64,000 nucleotides of DNA from Mycobacterium parmense (GTDB lineage: Bacteria > Actinomycetota > Actinomycetes > Mycobacteriales > Mycobacteriaceae): contig NZ_AP022614.1 in the NCBI RefSeq assembly GCF_010730575.1, positions 5,332,001 through 5,396,000 of the forward strand, given 5' to 3'. How positions within the stretch are numbered: position 1 is the first letter of the stretch; each line of letters opens with the position of its first letter. The notes under the pieces were generated by a model. The model had not been told where the DNA came from. It did no database searches and saw only the letters and a program-made list of their open reading frames with translations. The position numbers were made by a program, and so were the translations under genes. Below are positions 35,761-44,243 of the stretch, one piece after another.

Positions 35761-36087
35761 TCAGATCACCGGTTCCCGGACGAGCTCCACCCAGGCCGCG
35801 CCGCTGTCGGGCACCCGCGGCTGCTTCCACGCCTCGACGGGGAACGACACCATGACCAGTGACTGCATGATGTGCATCAGGCTACGCGCATCCTCGGGCA
35901 GATCGTGGAGCGGGAATTTGTCGCAGTAGGCGATGACGTCGTTCAACTTGGGGAACGCGACGTCGTAGAACGCCTGCATCTCGGTCATCGTCGAGGCGAG
36001 CCGCTTGGCGTAGCGCTCGGGTTCGGTGGCCAGGTCCCAATCCAAATACGGCTCGAGGGCGGCGAATTCAGACGGTAACTTTGCCAT
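35761..36087 (-). CDS. Hypothetical protein, 108 aa
   Basis: I do not recognise this family. It is a short, soluble, mostly helical protein with many acidic residues and Trp/Tyr (LEPYLDWDLATEPERYAKRL), no signal peptide and no Cys pair. The start ATG overlaps the Rieske oxygenase stop by 20 nt and it precedes the amidohydrolase by 3 nt. This fixed place suggests a partner of the Rieske enzyme, perhaps in the position of a small beta subunit, though it shows none of that fold's signatures. Confidence 0.75.
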   Translation of the reverse strand: MAKLPSEFAALEPYLDWDLATEPERYAKRLASTMTEMQAFYDVAFPKLNDVIAYCDKFPLHDLPEDARSLMHIMQSLVMVSFPVEAWKQPRVPDSGAAWVELVREPVI

Positions 36088-37360
36088 TGCGCTGGCACTC
36101 CTTTGCCCAATTGGCGACGTAGTCGGCGGTCGTCTTGTGCAGGTGACGGATCAGGATTTCCTGGTCGCACAGCAGGAATTCCGTGACGGCGCGGGTGCCG
36201 ATCATCGTCTGCGTCGCCTCCAGGGTGTTGGCGTCCTGCAGCGCGTACTCCTTGAACGTCACCGCTGCCAGCTCCTGGGCCAGGCGCTCGCGGGCGTTGC
36301 GCGGCGGCACGAAATACAGCGTGGACTCGAAGATGTGCCTGTCCACCGCGGTAGGCCAGTAGTGGTAGGTCAAGAACCAGCCCGGCTCCCAGATCAGCAG
36401 CATGAAGTTGGGATAGAAGAGCCACGAGTCGATGCCCCATTGCGGCACCCGCTTCACGTTGACACCAGCGGGCAGCTCCAGCTTCTCGATGATCTCCGGC
36501 TTGTCCCACGGACCGAACAACCCGCTGCGCAGCACCTGGTCCAACGGCTTGACCATGGACATGTCGGGGGGCGGTGCCTGACCGCCCCAGGTCGACTGCA
36601 GGTTGTGCGGGCCCGCCACCTCGTAGTGCAGCGCCTCGTAGCCGTACTTCTGGATCTTGGCGGCTTCTTCCTTCGTGTACTGGCCCTGGTGCAGGATCGG
36701 CGCGTGATAGAACTCGACGAACGCGTCGATGAACAACTTCCAGTTGCTGCCGACCTCCGCGCGGTAGGAGTAGGTCTCCGTCATCTCGCCGAAGGGATAG
36801 CCCTCGATGCTCTTGGCCAGCGGCCCGAGGTAGTCGACCAGCGGCGCGGCGTTGTCGTCGAAGTTGACGAAGATGAAGCCTTCCCACACCTCGCAGCGGA
36901 CGGGCGCCAGGCCGTAATCGCTCTTGTCGAGGTTGAAGAATTCGTCCTCCTGCTGGACGAAGGTGAGGTCGCCGTCCAGGCTGTAACGCCAGGCGTGGTA
37001 CTTGCAGGTGAACTGCCGGCAGGTACCGGAAGTCTCCTCGTTGGGAAAGTCGTTCCACACCAGCTTGTTTCCGCGGTGCCGGCAGACGTTGTGATACGCC
37101 TTGACGGTCCCGTCCTTGGTTTTGACGATGATCACCGACATGCCCTTGCCGGCCGACGGCAGCTCTTTGGTGAAATAGCTGCCGGTGCGCGGTAACCTCT
37201 CGACGCGGCCCACGTTGAGCCAGGTCCTCTTGAAGATCGCCTCGCGCTCGGCTTCGAAGAACGCCGGGTCGATCGAGTCGGTGTAGTCGACCGGCGCGGT
37301 GCCCAGCTCGGGATAGTTCTCGGTCCAGCTGCCTGCGGCGGGCTTCGGGAAGTGTGGCAA
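36068..37360 (-). CDS. Rieske non-haem iron oxygenase, alpha subunit
   Basis: Ring-hydroxylating oxygenase of 430 aa, starting at TTG 37360 (LPHFPKPAAG) behind AGAGGTAG; this start clears the upstream stop at 37365. Rieske 2Fe-2S ligands are Cys93, His95, Cys119 and His122 (CRHRG ... CKYHAW). The mononuclear iron site is marked by His219 and His224 in DAFVEFYHAPILHQ. The enzyme would hydroxylate or dihydroxylate a cyclic substrate. No beta subunit or dedicated reductase is adjacent; a stand-alone Rieske protein is encoded at 56087. Confidence 0.92.
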   Translation of the reverse strand: MPHFPKPAAGSWTENYPELGTAPVDYTDSIDPAFFEAEREAIFKRTWLNVGRVERLPRTGSYFTKELPSAGKGMSVIIVKTKDGTVKAYHNVCRHRGNKLVWNDFPNEETSGTCRQFTCKYHAWRYSLDGDLTFVQQEDEFFNLDKSDYGLAPVRCEVWEGFIFVNFDDNAAPLVDYLGPLAKSIEGYPFGEMTETYSYRAEVGSNWKLFIDAFVEFYHAPILHQGQYTKEEAAKIQKYGYEALHYEVAGPHNLQSTWGGQAPPPDMSMVKPLDQVLRSGLFGPWDKPEIIEKLELPAGVNVKRVPQWGIDSWLFYPNFMLLIWEPGWFLTYHYWPTAVDRHIFESTLYFVPPRNARERLAQELAAVTFKEYALQDANTLEATQTMIGTRAVTEFLLCDQEILIRHLHKTTADYVANWAKECQRNGKVTV

Positions 37361-37364
37361 CGGT

Positions 37365-37901
37365 CTACCTCTCGTTCTCGGGCGTGACGCCAAACGTGTT
37401 GAATGCCATGGCCAGCAGCGCGTAGCAGCCGACCGTGAAGACGTAGTCCATCCGCTGGCGGTCGTCGAGGCGCTCGCCGAGTGCCGCCCACGTCTCGTCG
37501 GAGAGCTCCGACTTCTCGTCGAGTTCGTCGACCCCGGTGAGAACGGCGCGCTCGAAAGCGTCGAAGTTGCCTGCCCCGGGCCGGCGGACGGCGTCTATCT
37601 CGTCGTCGAGCAACCCGGCCTCTTTGCCGAGTGTCACGTGGTGGACCCACTCGTAGGCGCAGTTGCGGCGGTGGGCGATCCGCAGGATGGCAAGTTCGCG
37701 GATGCGCGGCGGCAGCGTCGACGAGAACAAGAGGTGGACGTTGAACCGCAGGAACGCTTTGGTCAGGGCGGGATGATTCGCGAAGGTCGCGAGCGGGAGG
37801 GCCGCGTCCTGCGGGTTGCACTTGTCCGGCGGCAGCATCACGGAGAGCGACCGTTGGACGGTCTCGTCCCACTGGTCGGCGGGCAGCGGACCCAAGCGCA
37901 T
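37365..37901 (-). CDS. Carboxymuconolactone decarboxylase-family protein
   Basis: Helical CMD-family protein of 178 aa. Start chosen at ATG 37901 because AGGAG lies 7 nt before it; TTG 37943 would put the start against the operator. Core IRELAILRIAHRRNCAYEWVHH has the family's Cys and paired His but not the CxxC of AhpD peroxidases, so a decarboxylase or isomerase-like role is more likely. First gene of the leftward operon ending at 32210, 43 nt downstream of a GAGAAT palindrome. Confidence 0.86.
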   Translation of the reverse strand: MRLGPLPADQWDETVQRSLSVMLPPDKCNPQDAALPLATFANHPALTKAFLRFNVHLLFSSTLPPRIRELAILRIAHRRNCAYEWVHHVTLGKEAGLLDDEIDAVRRPGAGNFDAFERAVLTGVDELDEKSELSDETWAALGERLDDRQRMDYVFTVGCYALLAMAFNTFGVTPENER

Positions 37902-37944
37902 CCCCGGTCTCCTCTCGGCGTCCTCCCCGCCGCTCTCGGTCAAG

Positions 37945-37959
37945 GAGAATCATATTCTC
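37945..37959. promoter_or_regulatory. GAGAAT-family palindrome upstream of the CMD/Rieske operon
   Basis: GAGAATCATATTCTC, perfect 6-bp arms, 43 bp before ATG 37901. Read on the minus strand the centre supplies TATGAT, a good -10 hexamer, so repressor and polymerase would compete. Confidence 0.65.
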
Positions 37960-38214
37960 ATTTCCAAACAATAGACTTGCATGATTCATCCGACTGGTCA
38001 ATGCCGGAGGGCGTCTGGCGGATCGGCCGATCCGCACCCGCGGCATCCGCGCTGTCGGGCGCACGGTGGTGCTACCAAATATTTGTCCCGCGTTGCCGGG
38101 GCGAACCGGCGGACGATATCCTCCCATCTTTTTCCGCGCTGGCAGCTCGCTGACCTGCTTTTCCGTGTCCCGCCGGTGAGCCGCAGGCGCGTCGCGGCGC
38201 GCGATAGATGTTGA

Positions 38215-38241
38215 TTCTCGCTTGACGAGAAGATAGTTTTC
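38215..38241. promoter_or_regulatory. Repeat cluster and candidate promoter of the 38330 operon
   Basis: TTCTCG-N5-CGAGAA (38215-38231) overlaps a degenerate GAGAAT-type site (38227-38241, three mismatches). TTGACG at 38222-38227 and TTAGTG at 38245-38250, 17 nt apart, could be -35 and -10 for the amidohydrolase gene. Confidence 0.4.
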
Positions 38242-38329
38242 ATCTTAGTGATCTCGGCGCGTCCCAGCAGATCGCCGAGCTGTGTGGCACCGGAACGAAC
38301 CCGAAGGATCTGACGGAAGGGTAACGGCC

Positions 38330-39628
38330 ATGAACAAAGAAGACATGATGCTGATCAGCGTCGACGACCACACAGTCGAGCCGCCGGACATGTTCAAGAA
38401 CCACCTGCCGAAGAAGTACATCGACGACGCGCCCCGGCTGGTGCACAACGCCGACGGCTCGGACATGTGGAAGTTCCGTGACACGGTGATCCCGAACGTC
38501 GCGCTGAACGCGGTCGCCGGCCGGCCGAAGGAGGAGTACGGAATCGAGCCGACGGGGCTCGATGAGATCCGACCGGGTTGCTACAACGTCGACGAGCGCG
38601 TCAAGGACATGAACGCCGGCGGCATCCTGGCCTCGATCTGCTTCCCCTCCTTCCCGGGTTTCGCCGGGCGGCTGTTCGCCACCGACGACCACGACTTCTC
38701 GATTGCCCTGGTGCAGGCCTACAACGACTGGCACATCGACGAGTGGTGCGGCGCCTACCCGGCGCGATTCATCCCGATGGCGATTCCGGTGATCTGGGAC
38801 GCCGAGGCGTGCGCGGCCGAGGTGCGCCGGGTGTCGAAGAAGGGCGTGCACGCGCTGACCTTCACCGAGAACCCGGCCGCCATGGGCTATCCGAGTTTCC
38901 ACGACGCGTACTGGAACCCGCTGTGGAAAGCGCTGGTCGACACCGACACGGTGATGAACGTGCACATCGGTTCCTCGGGCCGGCTCGCGATCACCGCGCC
39001 GGACGCGCCGATGGACGTGATGATCACCCTGCAGCCGATGAACATTGTGCAAGCCGCCGCGGACCTGCTGTGGTCACGGCCCATCAAAGAGTACCCAGAC
39101 CTCAAGATCGCGCTCTCCGAGGGCGGAACCGGCTGGATTCCCTACTTTCTGGAGCGCGCGGACCGGACGTTCGAAATGCACTCCGCCTGGACGCACCAGG
39201 ACTTCAAGGGCAAGCTGCCCAGCGAGGTGTTCCGCGACCACTTCCTGACCTGCTTCATCAGCGACAAGGTCGGCGTGGCGCTGCGCAACATGATCGGCAT
39301 CGACAACATCTGCTGGGAGGCCGACTACCCGCACAGCGACTCGATGTGGCCCGGTGCGCCGGAGGAGTTGTGGGACGTCTTGTCCCTCAACGACGTTCCC
39401 GACGACGAGATCAACAAGATGACCTACGAGAACGCGATGCGCTGGTATTCGTTCGATCCGTTCACTCACATTTCGCGCGAGCAGGCGACCGTCGGTGCGT
39501 TGCGCAAGGCCGCCGAAGGGCACGACGTGTCCATCAAGGCGCAGGGCCACGAGAAGGACAGCCGAGGCGGCTCGTCCTTCGCGGACTTCGCGGCCAACGC
39601 CAAAGCGCTCACCGGCAACAAGGACTGA
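38330..39628 (+). CDS. Amidohydrolase-2 family metal-dependent hydrolase
   Basis: TIM-barrel protein of 432 aa, ATG 38330 behind GGAAGG. Metal motif SVDDHTVEPPDMF, barrel segment SEGGTGWIPYFLERAD, and Asp in EADYPHSDSMW. The C-terminus is extended by about 40 polar residues. Related to the proteins at 20096, 56502 and 57678. It heads an operon with acyl-CoA dehydrogenase, enoyl-CoA hydratase and thiolase genes, so it may act on a ring-opened acid or its CoA ester before beta-oxidation. Exact reaction unknown. Confidence 0.88.
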   Translation: MNKEDMMLISVDDHTVEPPDMFKNHLPKKYIDDAPRLVHNADGSDMWKFRDTVIPNVALNAVAGRPKEEYGIEPTGLDEIRPGCYNVDERVKDMNAGGILASICFPSFPGFAGRLFATDDHDFSIALVQAYNDWHIDEWCGAYPARFIPMAIPVIWDAEACAAEVRRVSKKGVHALTFTENPAAMGYPSFHDAYWNPLWKALVDTDTVMNVHIGSSGRLAITAPDAPMDVMITLQPMNIVQAAADLLWSRPIKEYPDLKIALSEGGTGWIPYFLERADRTFEMHSAWTHQDFKGKLPSEVFRDHFLTCFISDKVGVALRNMIGIDNICWEADYPHSDSMWPGAPEELWDVLSLNDVPDDEINKMTYENAMRWYSFDPFTHISREQATVGALRKAAEGHDVSIKAQGHEKDSRGGSSFADFAANAKALTGNKD

Positions 39629-39687
39629 CCGCACCGTCGGATCAGCGCGTGCGCCGGTGCCTGTAATCGACTGGAGGAGAGCTGGCT

Positions 39688-40869
39688 GTGCCCGGCGGTG
39701 GAATGAGCTTCGAGCTCAGCGATGATCAAGAGCTGATCCGCAAATCGGTCGCCGAACTGGCGCGCAGGTTCGACGACCAGTACTGGATGGAAAAAGACCT
39801 CGCGCACGAGTTCCCGACCGAGTTTTACAAGGCGATAGCCGACGGCGGCTGGCTGGGCATGACGATTCCCACCGAGTACGGCGGCCACGGTCTCGGAATC
39901 ACCGAAGCCACGCTGCTGCTCGAAGAGGTCGCCAAGTCCGGCGGCGCCATGAACGCCGCAAGTTCGATCCATCTGTCGATCTTCGGCATGCAGCCCGTCG
40001 TCGTGCACGGATCCGACGACCTCAAGGCGCGCACGCTGCCTTCGGTCGCCACCGGCGAAACCCACGTCTGCTTCGGCGTCACCGAACCCGGTGCCGGACT
40101 GGACACTTCGCGTATCACCACCTTCGCCAAGCGCGACGGGGACCGCTACGTGGTCAACGGCCGCAAGGTGTGGATCTCCAAGGCGATGGAATCCTCCAAA
40201 ATCCTGCTGCTGACCCGCACCCAGAGCTACGACGAGGTGGTGAAGAAGACCGACGGGATGACGCTCTTCCTCACCGACCTCGACCGCAGCCGGGTCGACA
40301 TCCGGCCCATCCGCAAGATGGGCCGCAACGCCGTCAGCTCCAACGAGTTGTTCATCGACAACCTCGAGGTGCCCGTCGAGGACCGAGTCGGCGAGGAAGG
40401 CAAGGGATTCCAGTACATCCTGGACGGCCTGAACCCCGAGCGGATGCTGATAGCCGCCGAGGCGCTGGGCATCGGGCGGGTGGCGCTGGAGAAGGCGGTG
40501 CAGTACGGCAACGAGCGCGAGGTCTTCGGGCGCCCGATCGGCATGAACCAGGGCCTGCAGTTCCCGCTCGCCGACTCACTGGCCCGCCTCGACGCCGCTG
40601 AGCTGATGCTGCGCAAGGCCACCTGGCTTTACGACAATGGCAAACCCTGTGGGCGCGAAGCGAATACGGCCAAGTACCTGTGCGCGGACGCCGGGTTCGC
40701 CGCCGCCGACCGGGCGTTGCAGACCCATGGTGGGATGGGCTACGCCGAGGAGTATCACATCACGCGCTACTTCCGCGAGGCGCGGCTGATGAAGATCGCG
40801 CCGGTCAGCCAGGAGATGATCCTGAACTTCCTGGGGTCCAACGTGCTGAAGCTGCCACGCAGCTACTGA
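39688..40869 (+). CDS. Acyl-CoA dehydrogenase (short/medium-chain type)
   Basis: Acyl-CoA dehydrogenase of 393 aa. GTG 39688 lies 7 nt after GGAGGAGAGC; an inner ATG at 39703 gives the classical MSFELSDDQ start. Seen: CFGVTEPGAGLDTSRITTFA, KVWISKAMES, GRPIGMNQGLQFPLAD and the C-terminal THGGMGYAEEYHITRYFREA with a catalytic-type Glu. Unlike the paired dehydrogenases in the window it looks like an ordinary homotetramer. It forms a beta-oxidation set with the next two genes. Confidence 0.92.
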   Translation: MPGGGMSFELSDDQELIRKSVAELARRFDDQYWMEKDLAHEFPTEFYKAIADGGWLGMTIPTEYGGHGLGITEATLLLEEVAKSGGAMNAASSIHLSIFGMQPVVVHGSDDLKARTLPSVATGETHVCFGVTEPGAGLDTSRITTFAKRDGDRYVVNGRKVWISKAMESSKILLLTRTQSYDEVVKKTDGMTLFLTDLDRSRVDIRPIRKMGRNAVSSNELFIDNLEVPVEDRVGEEGKGFQYILDGLNPERMLIAAEALGIGRVALEKAVQYGNEREVFGRPIGMNQGLQFPLADSLARLDAAELMLRKATWLYDNGKPCGREANTAKYLCADAGFAAADRALQTHGGMGYAEEYHITRYFREARLMKIAPVSQEMILNFLGSNVLKLPRSY

Positions 40870-40872
40870 CGC

Positions 40873-41679
40873 ATGACTGATTCTGTTCTCCTGTCCGACG
40901 ACCGCGACGGGGTACGCACGCTCACGCTCAACCGCCCGCGCCGCAAGAACGCGATCGACCCGGCACTGTGGATAGCACTGCGGGACGCGCTCGATGCCGT
41001 CGACCACGACCGTGGCGTCCGCGCGCTCGTCATCACCGGCTCCGGCGGCAGCTTCTGCTCCGGCGCCGACATCTCCGTCTCCGAGGACATCCACCCGAGG
41101 TACAAACTGCAGCGTCTGACCGACGTCGCGCTCGCGCTGCACGAGCTCTCGATCCCGACTGTCGCGAAGGTGACCGGGGTAGCCGCCGGAGCCGGCTGGA
41201 ACCTGGCGCTGGGATGCGATTTGGTGGTCGCCACGCCGGAATCGACGTTCTGTCAGATCTTTTCGAAGCGCGGTCTGTCCATCGACCTGGGCGGCTCCTG
41301 GCTGTTGCCGAAACTCGTCGGCCTCCAGCAGGCGAAGCGGCTCGCACTGCTGGCCGAGACCATCGATGCCGCCGAGGCCCGGGCTCTGAACCTGGTGACC
41401 TGGGTGGTGCCGGGTGCCGAGATCGACGCATTCGTCGCCGACCTCGCCCGCCGGCTCGCGGCGGGGCCGCCGCTGGCGCTCGCCCAGACCAAGGCACTGC
41501 TGAACGAGGGCGCCGACCGCACCCTGCGCGACGCCCTCGCCAACGAAGCCCGCGCCCAGATCGGCAATTTCGCGACGGCGGATGCGGCGACCGCGTATGC
41601 CGCCTTCGCGGAGCGCCGGGAGCCGTCGTTTACTGGTCGGTGGGCCCTGTCGAAATCGGATCAACGGCAATCGGAGTGA
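40873..41679 (+). CDS. Enoyl-CoA hydratase/isomerase
   Basis: Crotonase of 268 aa, ATG start 3 nt after the dehydrogenase stop. Oxyanion-hole segments GGSFCSGADISVSED and GVAAGAGWNLALGCDLVV; the later FSKRGLSIDLGGSWLLPKL follows the family. The second catalytic position is Asp/Gly rather than a clear Glu, common among actinobacterial EchA proteins. Expected to hydrate the enoyl-CoA formed by the upstream dehydrogenase. Confidence 0.9.
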   Translation: MTDSVLLSDDRDGVRTLTLNRPRRKNAIDPALWIALRDALDAVDHDRGVRALVITGSGGSFCSGADISVSEDIHPRYKLQRLTDVALALHELSIPTVAKVTGVAAGAGWNLALGCDLVVATPESTFCQIFSKRGLSIDLGGSWLLPKLVGLQQAKRLALLAETIDAAEARALNLVTWVVPGAEIDAFVADLARRLAAGPPLALAQTKALLNEGADRTLRDALANEARAQIGNFATADAATAYAAFAERREPSFTGRWALSKSDQRQSE

Positions 41680-41681
41680 AC

Positions 41682-42836
41682 ATGCGTGAGACAGTCATCG
41701 TCGGGGCGGTGCGCACCCCGGTCGGCAAGCGCAACGGCGGGTTGTCGGGGATGCACGCCGCCGACTTGTCCGCCGTCGTCCTCAACGAGCTGCTCGAGCG
41801 TTGTGGCGTCGGCCCGGACGTCGTTGACGACGTGATCTGGGGGTGCGTGTCCCAGGTCGGCGACCAGTCCAGCAACATCGGCCGATACGCGGTGCTCGCG
41901 GCCGGCTGGCCCGAGAGCATCCCGGGAACCACGGTCAACCGCGCGTGCGGTTCCAGCCAGCAGGCGCTGGACTTCGCGGTGCAGGCCGTCATGTCGGGCC
42001 AGCAGGACGTGGTGGTGGCCGGCGGGGTCGAGGTCATGAGCCGCGTCCCGCTCGGTTCGGCACGGGCGAGCGGCATGCCCTACGGACCCAAGGTGCTCGC
42101 CCGCTACGACGACTTCACCTTCAACCAGGGCCTGTCGGCGGAGATGATCGCCAAGAAATGGGGCTTCTCCCGCGGCCGGCTCGACGAGTATTCGGCGGAG
42201 TCCCACGAGCGGGCCGCCGCGGCCCAGGACGCGGGCGCATTCACCGATCAGATCGTGCCGGTATTCGTCGACGGAGCGGACGGGACGGTCGTCGCCGACG
42301 ACGAGGGGGTGCGGCGCGGCACCACCGTCGAGAAGCTGGGTGCGCTCAAGCCCGCGTTCCTCGACGGCGGCGTCATCCACGCGGGCAACTCGTCTCAGAT
42401 CTCCGACGGCGCGGCCGCCCTGCTGGTGACCACCTCGGCGATGGCCGTCGAGCTGGGGCTGACCCCCATCGTGCGCTACCTCGCAGGCGCGGTGACCGGT
42501 GCGGACCCGGTGCTCATGCTCACCGGTCCCATACCTGCGACCGAGAAGGTGCTGAGCAAGGCGGGCGTGCGGCTGTCCGAAGTGGGTGCCTTCGAGGTGA
42601 ACGAGGCGTTCGCCCCGGTCCCGCTCGCCTGGCTCGCCGAGACGGGAGCCGACGAGCGGCTGATGAACCCGCTGGGCGGCGCGATCGCACTGGGGCACCC
42701 GCTGGGCGCCTCCGGTGCGGTGCTGACGACCCGGATGGTGCACCACATGCGCGACCACGGGATCCGGTACGGGCTGCAGACCATGTGCGAGGGCGGCGGC
42801 ACCGCCAACGCGACCCTGGTCGAGCTGGTCACTTAG
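41682..42836 (+). CDS. Thiolase (acetyl-CoA C-acyltransferase)
   Basis: Thiolase of 384 aa that cleaves a 3-ketoacyl-CoA with CoA. The ATG sits 2 nt after the hydratase stop. Nucleophilic Cys in NRACGSSQQALDFA, active-site His in ALGHPLGASGAV and the second Cys in MCEGGGTANATLVEL, all intact. No 3-hydroxyacyl-CoA dehydrogenase lies in this operon; one of the many SDRs may do that step. A 7-bp hairpin follows the stop. Confidence 0.93.
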   Translation: MRETVIVGAVRTPVGKRNGGLSGMHAADLSAVVLNELLERCGVGPDVVDDVIWGCVSQVGDQSSNIGRYAVLAAGWPESIPGTTVNRACGSSQQALDFAVQAVMSGQQDVVVAGGVEVMSRVPLGSARASGMPYGPKVLARYDDFTFNQGLSAEMIAKKWGFSRGRLDEYSAESHERAAAAQDAGAFTDQIVPVFVDGADGTVVADDEGVRRGTTVEKLGALKPAFLDGGVIHAGNSSQISDGAAALLVTTSAMAVELGLTPIVRYLAGAVTGADPVLMLTGPIPATEKVLSKAGVRLSEVGAFEVNEAFAPVPLAWLAETGADERLMNPLGGAIALGHPLGASGAVLTTRMVHHMRDHGIRYGLQTMCEGGGTANATLVELVT

Positions 42837-42860
42837 CGCGACGCCGCGCCCTTCGCCGAC

Positions 42861-42880
42861 TCCACGGCAAAATCCGTGGA
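42861..42880 (+). terminator. Hairpin after the thiolase gene
   Basis: TCCACGG (42861-42867) and CCGTGGA (42874-42880) form a perfect 7-bp stem with a CAAAAT loop, 24 nt past the thiolase stop and before the TetR promoter. There is no T-tract, so termination is only suggested. Confidence 0.35.
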
Positions 42881-42905
42881 AGTGAGACCCTTGTCACTGC
42901 GGACA

Positions 42906-42937
42906 AACCTACCTACTGTGTGTTCATTAGGTTGGTT
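42906..42937. promoter_or_regulatory. Inverted repeat upstream of the third TetR gene
   Basis: AACCTACCTA (42906-42915) faces TTAGGTTGGTT (42927-42937), an inverted repeat with one mismatch and a spacer of 11 nt, about 40 bp before the regulator's start. It is unlike the GAGAAT and TTAA-TCAA motifs, so a separate operator, probably autoregulatory, is likely. Confidence 0.45.
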
Positions 42938-42977
42938 CGGCCGACCGGTCGACAGTCCGGTGAACAAGGGAGTTCCG

Positions 42978-43592
42978 TTGCCCGTCGCGCGGCGTTACGA
43001 CACGCTTTTGGCCAAGGGGGAGGACCGCAAGCAGCGCATCCTCGAGGTCGCGCAGCGGCTCCTCACGCGCAACGGCTGGCGCGCCACGACGCTCGCGCAG
43101 ATCGCGGGCGAGGCCGGGGTCACCCCCGCCGGGCTGCTGCACCACTACGAATCCAAAGAGCAGCTGCTGCACGCGGTGCTCGACGCCCGCGACTTCGACG
43201 ACGACACCCACGCCGACCGGACCGGTGACCTGTTCGACCAAATCGCCAACGTCGCCGACCGATTCAACCGCGCGCCCGAGCTGGTCGGCACTTTCACCGT
43301 CCTGCTGGTCGAGAGCATCCTGCCCGACGCACCGCTGCACGACCGCATGCTCGCCAGGCACCGGGCCTCGGTCGACATCATCGCCGAGCAGATCCGCCGC
43401 GGGCAGGCCGAGGGCCGATACCGGCGAGACATCGACCCGGTCGCCAAGGCCGTAGAGATCCTCGCGTTCGTACACGGAATGGAGACGACATGGCTGCTCG
43501 ATCCTTCGATCCCACTCGCCGAGGTGTTCAAGCAGTATGCGCAGACACTGGCGCGGGACTTCGCACCGACGAAGAGCACCGAGGCGATATGA
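42978..43592 (+). CDS. TetR-family transcriptional regulator
   Basis: Regulator of 204 aa from TTG 42978 behind AGGGAG; GTG 42960 is an alternative. N-terminal HTH with RILEVAQRLLTRNGWRATTL and GEAGVTPAGLLHHYESKEQL, a standard TetR recognition helix. The C-terminal domain resembles acyl-CoA- or steroid-sensing members only in general size. It is co-directional with the beta-oxidation genes before it and overlaps the next gene by 4 nt. It probably binds the inverted repeat at 42906-42937. Confidence 0.86.
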   Translation: MPVARRYDTLLAKGEDRKQRILEVAQRLLTRNGWRATTLAQIAGEAGVTPAGLLHHYESKEQLLHAVLDARDFDDDTHADRTGDLFDQIANVADRFNRAPELVGTFTVLLVESILPDAPLHDRMLARHRASVDIIAEQIRRGQAEGRYRRDIDPVAKAVEILAFVHGMETTWLLDPSIPLAEVFKQYAQTLARDFAPTKSTEAI

Positions 43593-44107
43593 GGTATCGG
43601 CTCGACGTGGTCGCAGCCAACGTCGTCGATGCGGTGAGGTTCGCGGGCGGCTGGCTGTTCGACCGGTCGATGGCGGGGTGGGACGTCACCGTGCTCCTCC
43701 CCGACCACGCGGCGGGCCGCCACGAGGTCCGCCCGCTGCACATCCTCGGTGCGGGGGTGCTCGACCTCGAGGAGGCGCTCAGGTCGGTGGATTTCCGTCC
43801 GCGGCCCCAGGCGCTGGCGGCCGCGGCGGATCTGTTCGGCTGCGACTCGCGGGTGCGTCAGGGCGTGCTGCAGGCCCTCGATCAGGGCGTCACCGAGGTC
43901 ACGCTGTGGGGCGAGGACTGGCCGGCAGAGCTCGACGACAGCGTCGGCCTGGTGCAGCACCGCCTCAGCACGGCCGCGCGGACGTTCAAGTCCGCGGCGC
44001 TGGCCGCGGCCGCGTTACGGCCCGAGTCGATCGGTCACAGCGAAACCTTCCGCAGCGGACTCTTGGCCTACCCGTCGGTCGCCGCGGATCTGGTTCCCGC
44101 CGGCTGA
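43589..44107 (+). CDS. Hypothetical protein, 172 aa
   Basis: Unrecognised soluble protein. It starts MRYRLDVVAANVVDAVRFAG with the ATG overlapping the TetR stop, so it is translationally coupled. Notable segments are GGWLFDRSMAGWDVTVLLPD and RPLHILGAGVLDLEEALRS. The Ala-rich C-terminal half is probably helical. No signal peptide, membrane helix, metal-binding Cys set or nucleotide motif is visible. Coupling to a regulator may mean a role in sensing or in the following P450 step. Confidence 0.75.
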   Translation: MRYRLDVVAANVVDAVRFAGGWLFDRSMAGWDVTVLLPDHAAGRHEVRPLHILGAGVLDLEEALRSVDFRPRPQALAAAADLFGCDSRVRQGVLQALDQGVTEVTLWGEDWPAELDDSVGLVQHRLSTAARTFKSAALAAAALRPESIGHSETFRSGLLAYPSVAADLVPAG

Positions 44108-44202
44108 AAAACTTCGCCGGGTCACCGCGCGACGTTTCGCGGTTGTCGGGGGCGCCGCGTTGACGATGAACCTGCCGTTGTGGAAATGTAATGCTCATCT
44201 CC

Positions 44203-44217
44203 GAGAGGCGCATTCTC
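44203..44217. promoter_or_regulatory. GAGAAT-family site upstream of a P450 gene
   Basis: GAGAGGCGCATTCTC keeps the right arm of the consensus and has two mismatches in the left arm. It ends 26 bp before ATG 44244, the same distance range as the copy before 59125. Probable weaker operator. Confidence 0.5.
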
Positions 44218-44243
44218 ACTGGTCGAGATTGGAACGGTGCGAG

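Larger units (their letters stand above)
37902..38329. other. 428-bp intergenic region with divergent promoters
   Basis: Separates the CMD/Rieske operon (leftward) from the amidohydrolase operon (rightward). It contains the perfect GAGAAT palindrome at 37945-37959 and a second repeat cluster at 38215-38241. The roughly 250 bp between have open frames on both strands, but none has a ribosome-binding site or a recognisable protein. I see no RNA gene. Confidence 0.6.
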
